Of a DNA stretch of 64,000 nucleotides, positions 20,385 through 29,475 are shown piece by piece. Positions within the stretch are counted from its first letter, which is position 1, and every line of letters begins with the position of its first letter. Both the position numbers and the translations under genes were made by a program. This DNA comes from Astropecten irregularis (lineage: Eukaryota > Echinodermata > Asteroidea > Paxillosida > Astropectinidae), in the NCBI GenBank assembly GCA_963971285.1, contig OZ020246.1, forward strand, positions 17,405,217-17,469,216, given 5' to 3'. A model generated the notes under the pieces. That model was not told the DNA's origin. It ran no database searches and saw nothing but the letters and a program-made list of their open reading frames with translations.

Positions 20385-23300
20385 GTGAGTATCTTTAATC
20401 AAGATTATGTCATTTTATCAAGTATTGATCAATTGCATTATACACATCTCAAAGACAGTATGCTTTACAGCTGTGTATGGTGGGCATTTTGCAGGCTAGT
20501 TCAGTCAGGCTTATGTAGGGCAAGGTGAAGTGTTTGACCACCAGGGCAACATGGGGTTTGTCGCCAGAAATGCTGAACTACCTCATAGCAGAATTCCTTA
20601 AGGGAATCAGCCAAGTAGGTAAGGGATTGTGAAATCTTGGACCATATGCAGGGTCAAAAGCTAAGGTCAGGGATTGTGAAATCTTGGACCATATATGCAG
20701 GGTTCAGGTACAAGTTGCATTCACTTTTGTCGCAGCTTTGTTCATGCAACGTGGGCCCTTAATTTCTACTGGAACAAATTTTCAAGTACTAAAATAAATG
20801 CTATGAGCTGTGGCCAGGAGCATATTTGCAGACGTTGTTGGGTGACTTATATTGTGTGTTTGAGTATAATCCTTGTTCAAATGATGTCTCCCATAACACT
20901 ATTCTTCATTTCTGGTCAATCTTTCCTCACTTTGGTCCACCAGTCCACCTCAAGCACCTTCTTGTTTTTTCTTACAGCCTGTAACATACACCGACAGCCT
21001 AGACTCTATTCCGGTCGCCTGGGAAGGCTACAAGGATGATGAAAGTGGCATTAAAGCATTATATCTCCGTCTAGTAGGAGCACTGTCATGTGACATTGGC
21101 TTGTCAATGCGAACCGTCCAAGATTGGCTGGTACTCGGCCCGGATATAACGGAATTCACACTTGTGGATTTGGACTTGGTGGTAAGTTGATCAACAAACT
21201 TCCTGCTAGAAATTGATATTTTTGGAGATTCATTATGCCTAATCCAGTGTAAAAATGGAATATTGTACTCACTATTTAGTGACGTTTTAATATTCCATCT
21301 CAGAATCTCAGAGGCTGCGTTCGAGCAGTTACTCCCGGTAACACGAGTATGATGCGCGGGCAATACTCTCCGGTGCTGGAGTATATATTCCCCATATCTA
21401 GAGAGTATACTCTCGGTGACCCAAGTGTCGTACTCCAGCCGGCCGTTCGAGCGCTCAGGAATTATACTCATGTTTACGCGAGTAGCTTGCTCGAACATAG
21501 CCCAATAGTATCAGTCATTCTACAATCCAGATGAATCTGTTTAAAGATTCCTGCAAGAAATGTGTGGGAATCTGTGACCAGTGTGAATCATTCTATCACT
21601 CCGCAGTTTGCACAACTGGATCAGTGGATGCATCTCTTGCATTGAACTGTTTGCTTTTGTATGTCATTTGTCCAGGAAAACAGTCCCTACTTTGTGCAGC
21701 TGTTAGCCATAAACAGCTCTGGGGATAGCATCCAGACAGAGCCAACTGCAGGTTTGGTTGTTGATGGATTAAACTTCAAGATGGACGTCACAGATACTGG
21801 AGACACCAAGTCCATGGTAACAATGAAATGAATCTATAGGGAGCTTGCACAGCCGCCGGGGTCACTGGCCTGTTGCTACGCAACGCCTTCTGGAGGACAA
21901 GCAGTTCTGGAAGTTAGCTGGTCCCACACTACACATACGTCCGCTCTGCGCGCTTTATAGAAACGCATACCAATTCACCCATATGTGTACTGGCTGTATA
22001 TCGCACTGTGTGTTTACGTTCGCTATGGCTCCAGTCAAGCTCCAATGAGTTCGGACAAATGGCCTTCTCTGCTTGTCCTCCAGAACACACAAACTTTGAC
22101 CTTTTGAACTCTTGTGCAAGCTCCCTATTGTGTAATCACTGTGTCTGTACCTTAAACATTGCTGGTGCATTTGCGTAGTCAGTGGGGGGGAGTGGCAAAC
22201 TGCCCCCTGGAGGTCTAAAATGGGGAGGGAGGAGCAAAATGACGCGACATGACAAAAGGGAAGGAAGGGGAGAAAAGAGGTACAGTAAGGGGAAGGGGAG
22301 AGAAAGGGGCGGAGAGGGAAGAAAATAGGCATGATACTGACGTTTTACCCCTGAACTGACAATGCTGACTACGTGCCTGTGCTGATGGTAAAGGAGAACA
22401 TAACGTATGTGAAGAATGATTATTGTCATTGTTCTTCGTTTGTTCACATAACATTATACTCGGACGACAATCAATCAAATCAATTGGGAGCCATTGTGTG
22501 AAATTCCTGCCACAGCCAAAGACTGTTTTTATTCAGCTTAAGATCAATGTACCGGATACCAATAAAAGGGCAAACCGGGTACTCTAACTACATGACAAAG
22601 TGATGGAAATGCCCAAAACATGGATCAGCCACAAGTACATGACCCACATAGGAAGAACTCCAGTGGGAGACTTTGGAGAACCGTTCTTCAAGTCAACAGC
22701 GCACGCGCACACACGCGCAATACAATGCGCGCATGCTCACAATTGCGCAAGCATGGTTTGCGCGTGCGCTGTTGACTCAAGACCAACTCTCCAAAAGTCT
22801 CCCGTTGGATGGAAGTTTACTTTATTTGCATATTCTTATTTGCATACCTCCCAATACCCAGCTTCATACCAAATAAGGTCATGCACCACTCAGTGTGTTT
22901 GCATATCCCAGCACTATGCCCAGGGATGTGAATATATACAATGTAACAATTCCATGTAATAATTGTAACCTTGGCCCAGATTATTTTAAATCATTGCATG
23001 CTGGCTGAAACAAGGTCAGGGGCACTATATACATAGGCCTATAAAATGCCATATCTCTGTGTATAAGGCATTTTATCATGTCAACATGATAAACGGAATA
23101 AATCACTACATTCATTATGATTGTCATTCTCACCAATCTTATCCTTACCTGACAGGTACGATCCTGCACCTGCCAAACCCAGTAGGCCCTCCATGTTCAC
23201 TGAGAGACATCCCGTTCACTCACCCACAATGGAGTAAGCTTGAAGTCAAAGGAATCTGGAATGTGAAAAGAGATGACTGGGAACTACATTACCAGGACCC

Positions 23301-26295
23301 TCAGGTAGTAGACACAAAGTGTATTTAGGAATGTTCTTTTTCAAGGATATCTAAGTCTATTCAAGATGAGGGCTATTCATGTGGTAGAACTAGTCCCCAA
23401 AACTGAAGCAAGTCAAATGATGTCTGAAGATCATTCTGTACTTCGCAAGCCATGCAGTAATCTTGTCCAAAACATTATTTATGCGCAAGCCCCTCCAAAT
23501 AATTACCAACCCACACTCAAACAAAGTGGAACATTCCACCGACCTACGAAAAATAACGTCTTGTTGGTTTGCTCTGGTTTCACGTGACAAAGACTGAGCG
23601 TGACCTCTGTGGGTAAAAATTGCATATTCATTGGGGTCAACAACGGGGTGCAATGAGCTGTTTTGGTCAGCGTCCAATCCACGAACGTGGTATGGCGTGA
23701 TAACACTGCATATCACGTAAGGTCGTTTGAAACTCAGCAGCAACCGATTATGAAACAGATAGCTCCATGGTCATTACCCAAGACATATACTTCGATCAAC
23801 CGCCATGCGGCACAACAAGATTTCGAGAAATTCTAGGACATGAATAAGCCATATTTTTTTAGTTATCCTTGGCTTTGTTATTCATTATTTATTGTGTATT
23901 TCGTGTGTACAGTACTTTTGTATGTTGCCAAAATAAATGAATGAATGAAGGGAGGGATGAAATAATTTCACTGAATTATGATACCATGGAGTCTGTTCCT
24001 GGGCTCCAAGAAGACACGGAATGCTTTCGAGGGGTACGGTTAGAAAATTGATTCCAGTCCCAATTAAGTTGTCTAAGAGCCTTGCTGTTCTCGAAAACTC
24101 TCGAATCCCAACTTAATTTTGTGTTGCAAAATCCAATTCCTCCAAATTCAATACGATCAGCAGCCATATGGTACGATATGTACATGTACGGCACATGTAA
24201 TTTACATGTACTGTACATTTTATAGGCCTACATTGCATATATGCGTACTGCATACGTATGTGACGTCCTTGTGGTACTAGACTTCATTCCCATGCACATT
24301 TTCAAAATATATTAATGCAAATAAGGCTACCTAATGATGCGCCGACTACGCGGGGGGTTATTGCCCGGACTTTTCCAGGCAGTTTGGATTAAATGGACAA
24401 GACGGTATTATAGGCTTGTGTGTGTGGTATAGACGCTAGTTCGGGTCGTTTGTTGTGTTGACACGTACACGTACGTGCAATCTGTTGGCCAAGTACCACG
24501 ACGTAATACCGTCTTGAACAAGACTAGCCATACAGATGTGACAGAAGTTCAAACTTACCCTGGCCTTGAATTTCCAATGCCTATTTAATTCTTTTGGGAG
24601 GTATCAATTTCACTGAAGCAATGACCAGAGGCATTAAGGCAGTGCCCTGGGGCAACAAGGCAATAATCAGGTACACCAAGGCAATGACCAGGGGCACCAA
24701 GGCAATAACCAGGGGCACCAAGGCAATGACCAGGGGCACCAAGGCAATAACCAGAGGCAACAAGGCAATGACCAGGGGCAACAAGGTAATGACCAGAGGT
24801 ACCAAGGCAATGACCAGGGGTAATAAGGCAATGACCAGAGGTAATAAGGCAATGACCAGGGGCACCAAGGCAATGACCAGATGCACCAAGGCAATGATAA
24901 GGGGGCACCAAGGCAATGTTTAGAGGTACTAAGGCAATGTCCAGAGGTACTAAGGCAATGACCAGGGGCAACAAGGCAGTCACCAGGGGCATTAAAACAT
25001 TGACAAGGGGCTCTGAGGCAATCATTATTTTTTTATGCCACCCTTCTTTTACTTTTTCCCAAGCTTGATCAATTTCAAAGATTTTTTCTCAAGTGACGTG
25101 CAAAAAACGTATGGCTCATTCCCATAATACAGGTGTTTGCATTTGATTAGAGTATGAATCTGAAGATGGAACGAGACACCAGAGGGCCACGGATGCTGTC
25201 TGGAGCTTACGTCACTAACGCACAGATTGTCAGGAGTTCAGAATATGAGGCAAGTATATCCTCTGATTTGGCAGATTTTGTAGTCATTCTCTTTTCCAGT
25301 CTGGGATTTCTCATTCATTCTCCATCAGCAGGCACAACGTATTTTGATTGCTCACCTTCTTTCATTCTAGTTTGATTTGCAAGCCGCTGCCCCTGATCTT
25401 CACAGTGTGACCAGTATTTTATTTTGGGATGGTCCAGATGGAGTCGTCGGTGAATATGACTTTGGTGGATCTGAGGAGGAGCAGTGAGGAATAGGCCTAT
25501 GTCAGTGTTGCTTCGTTGTACCTTTCAATTAGGTAAGTAATAGTATAAATATTTGTGTTTCATTTAAGAGATTTTCTGTCACAAAAAATTAAATTTACAA
25601 AAAGATAAAAGTGTCGGTTTTTTTTATGAAGTACAATTTTTTTATCTAGTGCCTCTGGCTGCCCTGCCATGATTCAAGTGACAAGCAGATTTTTTTCTGA
25701 AGAATTTAAAGTTAATATTCTGTCAGTATTTTATGTAGATCATGATAAGGTTAAGACACCTGTTATTGTGTCATTGAGAGTAAATGTATGATACAGGGAA
25801 GTTGGATTAATTACCTGCTGTAAATTTTATGCTGAGGTTGTAAATTTTAATTCGTGTAAACCATTGTCTTAATCATTGCAGTCGGCATGCCCACTTTGTG
25901 ATTGCCAAGATTACATTGGTGTACTTGCTGATTCAGTAGAGGGAAATACAACATTCCCAAGCCCAATCAGTCAAGCACTCACTACTGGAGAGGATCAACT
26001 ATTGATGACTACAGCTGCTAGTAGGTCGTGGACTATCCAGAAACCTGATGAAGATGGAGATGGCATTTCTGATGAGGACAGTGGGAGATGGATCCAACAG
26101 CGAGCTTGTGGCTTCCAGTTCTATGCGAGTGAGTTGATGTCTGTTCAGTTATCTCCACGTATTCAGCTTTATAAAAACACACAGTCACTGATTCCTCTGC
26201 ACCTGTTCTATAGGTGACAGTAAGCATTTGTATCATTCATTTCCTTACAGGTGGTAATTCATCTCAAGCTGTGTTGTGGTGCCGTAGTAATCAAG
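20281..26295 (+). CDS. Fragmentary multi-exon gene: extracellular protein with WxGYxDxESGI domain
   Basis: Exons supported by splice sites: 20281-20384, 20978-21181, 21676-21816, 23156-23304, 25151-25249, 25371-25487, 25882-26128 and 26251-26295. The first three join in phase 0 to make one domain: SMDITPPIEGRLRAGPFYDM, then VAWEGYKDDESGI, then ENSPYFVQLLAINSSGDS. This layout (D-TPP-x-G near the start, W-x-G-Y/F-x-D-x-ESG, final YFVQLLAINxSG) recalls repeated extracellular domains in large invertebrate deuterostome proteins. Later exons give ILFWDGPDGVVGEYDFGG, then PLCDCQDYIG, DEDGDGISDEDSG and RACGFQFYASGNSSQAVLWC. No signal peptide or start exon was found. Exon 21816 to 23156 does not match in phase, and exon 25371 runs into a TGA (25,485-25,487). 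It may be a decaying gene or lack unrecognised exons. Function unknown. Confidence 0.5.
20978..21181 (+). CDS. WxGYxDxESGI gene exon (domain core)
   Basis: Between TTTTTTCTTACAG and TTGGTG|GTAAGT, exactly 68 codons, phase 0 at both ends. It carries PVTYTDSLDSIPVAWEGYKD and DESGIKALYLRLVGALS, the diagnostic core. Confidence 0.68.
21312..21506. mobile_element. MITE in intron
   Basis: The left end GGCTGCGTTCGAGCA and right end TGCTCGAACATAGCC are inverted. The interior is rich in GAGTAT/ATACTC words, including GAGAGTATACTCTC. About 195 bp, non-coding, in the intron after the domain-core exon. Confidence 0.6.
21676..21816 (+). CDS. WxGYxDxESGI gene exon (domain end)
   Basis: Between TTTGTCCAG and TCCATG|GTAACA, 47 codons, phase 0. 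Encodes ENSPYFVQLLAINSSGDSIQ, TEPTAGLVVDG and a linker into the next domain (MDVTDTGDTKSM). Confidence 0.62.
21836..22128. mobile_element. MITE with AT-AGGGAGCTTGCAC ends
   Basis: ATAGGGAGCTTGCAC (left) and GTGCAAGCTCCCTAT (right) are perfect inverted copies. GGAGGACAAGCAG (about 21,892) and CTGCTTGTCCTCC (about 22,070) form a second, subterminal pair. About 293 bp, non-coding. Confidence 0.72.
22663..22804. mobile_element. CpG-rich palindromic MITE, copy 1
   Basis: GGGAGACTTTGGAGA (left) and TCTCCAAAAGTCTCCC (right) are inverted. TCAAGTCAACAGCGCACGCG is inverted as CGCGTGCGCTGTTGACTCAA. The same family recurs at 29,115-29,240, with GGGAGACTT ends and the AAGTCAACAGCGCA/TGTTGACTT inner repeat. 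Confidence 0.75.
23156..23304 (+). CDS. WxGYxDxESGI gene, possible exon
   Basis: Between CCTTACCTGACAG and CCTCAG|GTAGTA. Encodes TILHLPNPVGPPCSLRDIPF then THPQWSKLEVKGIWN. The composition looks coding. Its incoming phase (1) does not match the outgoing phase (0) of exon 21676-21816, so a small exon is missing or this belongs elsewhere. Confidence 0.4.
24398..24516. mobile_element. Mini-element with 13-bp inverted ends
   Basis: CAAGACGGTATTA (24,398-24,410) and TAATACCGTCTTG (24,504-24,516) are perfect inverted copies 119 bp apart end to end; the interior contains CACGTACACGTACGTG. Probably a very short MITE. Confidence 0.55.
24604..25026. repeat. 21-bp minisatellite (~19 units)
   Basis: The unit is approximately AAGGCAATGACCAGGGGCAC plus one base, with variants (GGCAAC, GGTACC, GGTAAT, ATGTCC). 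Because 21 is a multiple of three, several frames on both strands stay open across it (for example TKAMTRG repeats on plus). A unit with one extra base near 24,901 breaks the frame. It is intronic and I do not consider it coding. Confidence 0.85.
25151..25249 (+). CDS. WxGYxDxESGI gene exon with GC donor
   Basis: The acceptor is GATTAG; the donor reads TATGAG|GCAAGT, a textbook GC-AG 5' splice site. 33 codons: MNLKMERDTRGPRMLSGAYV then TNAQIVRSSEYE. Phase 0 at both ends; it joins to 25,371. Confidence 0.45.
25371..25487 (+). CDS. WxGYxDxESGI gene exon (WDGPDG segment), ends in stop
   Basis: After CTTTCATTCTAG. Encodes FDLQAAAPDLHSVTSILFWD then GPDGVVGEYDFGGSEEEQ and TGA (25,485-25,487). A GTGAGG donor at 25,484 would avoid the stop, but its phase does not match the next exon. 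Either a true C-terminus or a break. Confidence 0.45.
   Translation, partial: FDLQAAAPDLHSVTSILFWDGPDGVVGEYDFGGSEEEQ
25882..26128 (+). CDS. WxGYxDxESGI gene exon (Cys-rich, acidic)
   Basis: After AATCATTGCAG; donor TATGCGA|GTGAGT, phase 1. Encodes SACPLCDCQDYIGVLADSVE, a linker, then EDGDGISDEDSG (an Asp-rich loop like calcium-binding sequences) and RWIQQRACGFQFYA. The longest open exon of this gene. Confidence 0.55.
26251..26295 (+). CDS. WxGYxDxESGI gene, small exon
   Basis: 45 bp between CCTTACAG and CAAG|GTGGGT. Joined in phase 1 to the previous exon it gives SGNSSQAVLWCRSNQ. The phase fit and the Cys/Trp-rich sequence support it. Confidence 0.5.
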
Positions 26296-27345
26296 GTGGG
26301 TGACATTCCTACATGTGACCTGCTGCAAGGGAGCACTTTCAAAAAAGAAGGGAAATTACTGGCGCGGATAGGCATTGTGGGAATAGAGGGCTCACTCCAG
26401 TTGATCAATAGCCTATTATCTATTAACAGAGAAATATTAAAAAGAGATATATGCAGATAGATGTTATTTGGGGAAGTATTCACTAGTAGACTACTGGGTG
26501 GAGGATTCAGAAAGTCAGTTGGAACATAGAGAGGATGTGAAGATCTCAGAGTAATTGTCAAGGTGCTTAGGTATCGTGAAGCACCATTTTCGTTGTATGT
26601 TTTTATAAAGGATTTGTACTCGTTTTTCTTGTCATTGGGACAATCTTTTAACTGACATCCATTTTTGTAAAGAGGGTCAAATTGAATTAAAAGTACAGGA
26701 TTGGTAAGATAGGCCTACCCAAACAGAAATGTTCACAGATTTACGTATAACTTTCTGGATATAAAGATGGTGATGATAGAAACATTTGATTTCTTTTAAA
26801 GCCATTATTCCCCTGTATTAACTTACTTTTTAAAAAGTAAGTGAATACAGGGGAAAAATGGCTTTAAAAGAAATCAATAAGTTATCAGGGTTTTGTACAA
26901 GGTCAACAGTATCATTAAGTGTATCGATGATAGAAACACTCTGTTAGAATATTTTTGTCTGGAATGGTATGCCGGTATTTTAAATTACCGTAGTACCACA
27001 AAGACCAAAAGCAGTTTTGATCTCTTTATGTTTTATAATGAAAATTGAGTCGGGTTTTCGCTATTTTATCGTGACTCAGATGTCCGATTGAGCTCAAATT
27101 TTTATTTCATGCACATGCTGGATCAGACAAAGTGTGAGTGCAGGTGGTGCAGCTGTTCTGTGACCTTTACCAATCATGTATTATACCTTTAAGCTCCATT
27201 GTCTCTGAGTTCTTGTTCTTTGAGATCATCAGCATATATTCCAATGATTTACTGTTTTTCAGGTGGATGGAATTTCATGATTCATCTTTTTAAGAACTTT
27301 CATGTTTTCATTTAATATATCCACAGATACACCCATTGGTCAGGC
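26280..27345 (+). repeat. Diverged tandem duplication, copy 1
   Basis: This segment resembles 27,815-28,600. Shared blocks include GGTGGGTGACATT, AGGCATTGTGGGAATAGAGG then GCTCACTCCAGTTGATCAA, CAGAAAGTCAGTTGGAACAT, and the acceptor-like TTTACTGTTTTTCAGGTGGA followed by ACAGATACACC. Copy 1 carries an extra insertion (about 26,700-27,180). The copied block includes a possible exon at 27,263 (GGWNFMIHLFKNF), which in copy 2 has a stop (GGTGGATAG). Confidence 0.7.
26788..26875. repeat. 88-bp near-perfect palindrome
   Basis: GATTTCTTTTAAAGCCAT to the left and ATGGCTTTAAAAGAAATC to the right. The arms continue through CCCCTGTATT/AATACAGGGG and ACTTACTTTTT/AAAAAGTAAGT with virtually no loop. It could extrude as a cruciform. 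It sits inside the insertion that distinguishes copy 1 of the tandem duplication. Confidence 0.85.
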
Positions 27346-27814
27346 ATCGCTGCTACACATGACAATAAAGCTTGCGTTCCTCCTAGCAGTCGCAACATCA
27401 TGCCAAGGGAGTGAGCTTCTAACGTTAACTATTGCAGAGGGGGGACATTTGCTTGGAACCCAGCAGTTGGGTTTCATGACTAAGAACCAGTCCTCATTTG
27501 ACCCGCCAGACATCTTCGTGCCCAGATCAGATCCCAATCTGGGGTCCCTTCGGACAAACTCTTGTGCCCACTCAGGGCCCTCAAATGGTACCCATCACGG
27601 ACAAAACAACTCAGAGGGACTACACGACAACTGTTCGTAATAACAACTCGTCCCCATAGCCCAGGGGCATGCTGAAAGTCACCTTCCACATTCTCCTCAT
27701 GCTACCTGAAGGCTGTGCAGCAGTCAGAGGGCATCTGAACAGGACTGTGCTGACGGCAGCAAACTCCAGAGGTCTAACACCTAAAGGGATCCTCCCTGAA
27801 TACCGTCCAGCATC

Positions 27815-28600
27815 ATCAGTTAAGGTGGGTGACATTGCTTCCTGTGACCAATGCTCTTAGGCTTGTGTATTATCGGCTTTTCCCACCTTCGCACAACGGT
27901 GCTACTCTGCATATGTAGATGTTATTTGGGTTAGATGAACGCAGTAGACTTATCCCCCACAGTAGTGTGGGTCTAGGCTACTAGTGAATATTTACCCAAA
28001 TAATACTCCCGCCCACCTAGTCTCCCCACATTAAGGCTCCTGCAAGAGATCGCTTTCGAAAAAGAAGGGAGATTACGTGCGCGGCACCGCTAGGCATTGT
28101 GGGAATAGAGGGCTCACTCCAGTTGATCAAACCTAGCCTATTATCTAACGACACTAGGGGAATATGCATATGTAGATGTTTTTTTTTGGTAAGTATTCTC
28201 TACCCACTTGACCCACGCTACTGTGGGGAAGATTCAGAAAGTCAGTTGGAACATAGAAAGGATGTGAAGATCTCAGAGTCTGTCAAGGTGCTTAGGTATC
28301 GTGAAGCACCATGATGTGATTGTGGAATAAAGAAGATTTTCAGAGTATGTTTTTAGACAAGATTTGGACGCAGTTTTCTTGTGATGAGGGCAATCTCATC
28401 ACTGTCATCCATATATATAAAAAGGTTCAAATCAAATCAAGCTCTAATGTCACTGAGGCCTTGCTCTTTGAGGTGTGGCTATCAGGATCAATTACAATGA
28501 TTTACTGTTTTTCAGGTGGATAGAATTTCATGATTCATCCTTAACAAATTGAATGCTTTCAATTAACACCACAGATACACCAACAAAAATTGACAGATTG
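27815..28600 (+). repeat. Diverged tandem duplication, copy 2
   Basis: The counterpart of 26,280-27,345 with many substitutions and indels. The exon-like start GGTGGATAG carries a stop, so this copy looks non-functional. Confidence 0.68.
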
Positions 28601-28799
28601 GCCTGTACCCTGATTGAATCCAACAATCTCTAGTGAAGTCTGACTATTGGAGTCTGACGGAAGCAACACAACCCCAAAGCCTTCAATTCTTTCTGTATCT
28701 TGTGGGAGTTTGCATGGGGTGTGATGTTATGATAATTTCCGTAATACATATTTCTGATAATGCTTTGATAATTGCTTCTAATACTTTGTATCAGTGTTG

Positions 28800-29092
28800 T
28801 AGTACCCGTATTCGTACTCGTACTTGTACTTTAGTACTCGTACTCACAAGAAAAAAAGCCCTGTACACATACTCGTACTTAATTAACATGTACGTGTATG
28901 TGTAAATTAAAGAACTTTGCTTTTAACACTTTTTTTTTTAACTTACAGGAAAGTACTCATACTCATACTCGTACTCATGGAAAAGTACTCCTACTCCTAC
29001 TCGTACTCACAAGAAAAAAAAGCCCTGTACTCGTACTCATACTCATGACAAAATACTCATACTCGTACTCATCAAAAAGTACTCTACTACAA
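28800..29092. repeat. TACTCG/TACTCA hexamer microsatellite, two blocks
   Basis: Degenerate TACTCG and TACTCA units run at 28,801-28,881 and 28,951-29,088. Both blocks contain ACAAGAAAAAA then GCCCTGTAC, so a compound unit was itself duplicated. About 70 bp of unrelated sequence lies between them. Confidence 0.75.
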
Positions 29093-29114
29093 CACTGCTT
29101 TGTATTGCATGCAC

Positions 29115-29240
29115 AATGGGAGACTTGAGAATCGGTCTTCAAGTCAACAGCGCATGCAATTGTGAGTATTCGCGCATATGCTCACAATTGCGTGCGCGTG
29201 CGATGTTGACTTGAAGACTGATTCTCAAAAGTCTCCCATT
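29115..29240. mobile_element. CpG-rich palindromic MITE, copy 2
   Basis: The ends AATGGGAGACTT and AAGTCTCCCATT are inverted. The inner TTCAAGTCAACAGCGCATGC pairs with GTGCGATGTTGACTTGAA. Same family as 22,663-22,804. Confidence 0.8.
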
Positions 29241-29262
29241 ACTTTTAAGTCTTTCATTAGCA

Positions 29263-29475
29263 TTGTTTCTGCCGTATTTTCCCTCTAGACCAAACCTATG
29301 CTCAAGTTCTAATCCTTTTGGACTGACTTTTCCACGTACCCACAATCAAGCTGGTGACAGAATATTCACAGTCTCTGTAGCAAAGGAGTGGAACAATCTG
29401 CCCTCTTACATTCGAAGTGCAGTATCATTGGATCAATTTAAGAAAAAACTCAAATCCTACCTGTTCCACCAGTAA
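29263..29475 (+). pseudogene. Non-LTR retrotransposon (LINE) C-terminal remnant
   Basis: It encodes RPNLCSSSNPFGLTFPRTHN then QAGDRIFTVSVAKEWNNLPS and IRSAVSLDQFKKKLKSYLF. The pattern 'R-T..AGDR.F.VS.A..WN.LP..IR.A.SL..FK..LK.YLF' is the well-known tail after the reverse transcriptase of many animal LINEs. Only this tail remains; upstream is a MITE. Confidence 0.8.

Noticed and set aside
22516-22578. Possible small exon (KTVFIQLKINVPDTNKRANR) between 21,816 and 23,156
   Set aside because: It has a usable acceptor and a GTACTC donor, but ends in phase 0 and so does not repair the phase mismatch to 23,156. Left out for lack of support.
24581-25025. Minus-strand repetitive hydrophobic proteins (VIALVPL and CPWSLPW repeats)
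   Set aside because: They are products of the 21-bp minisatellite with no splice context or start region.
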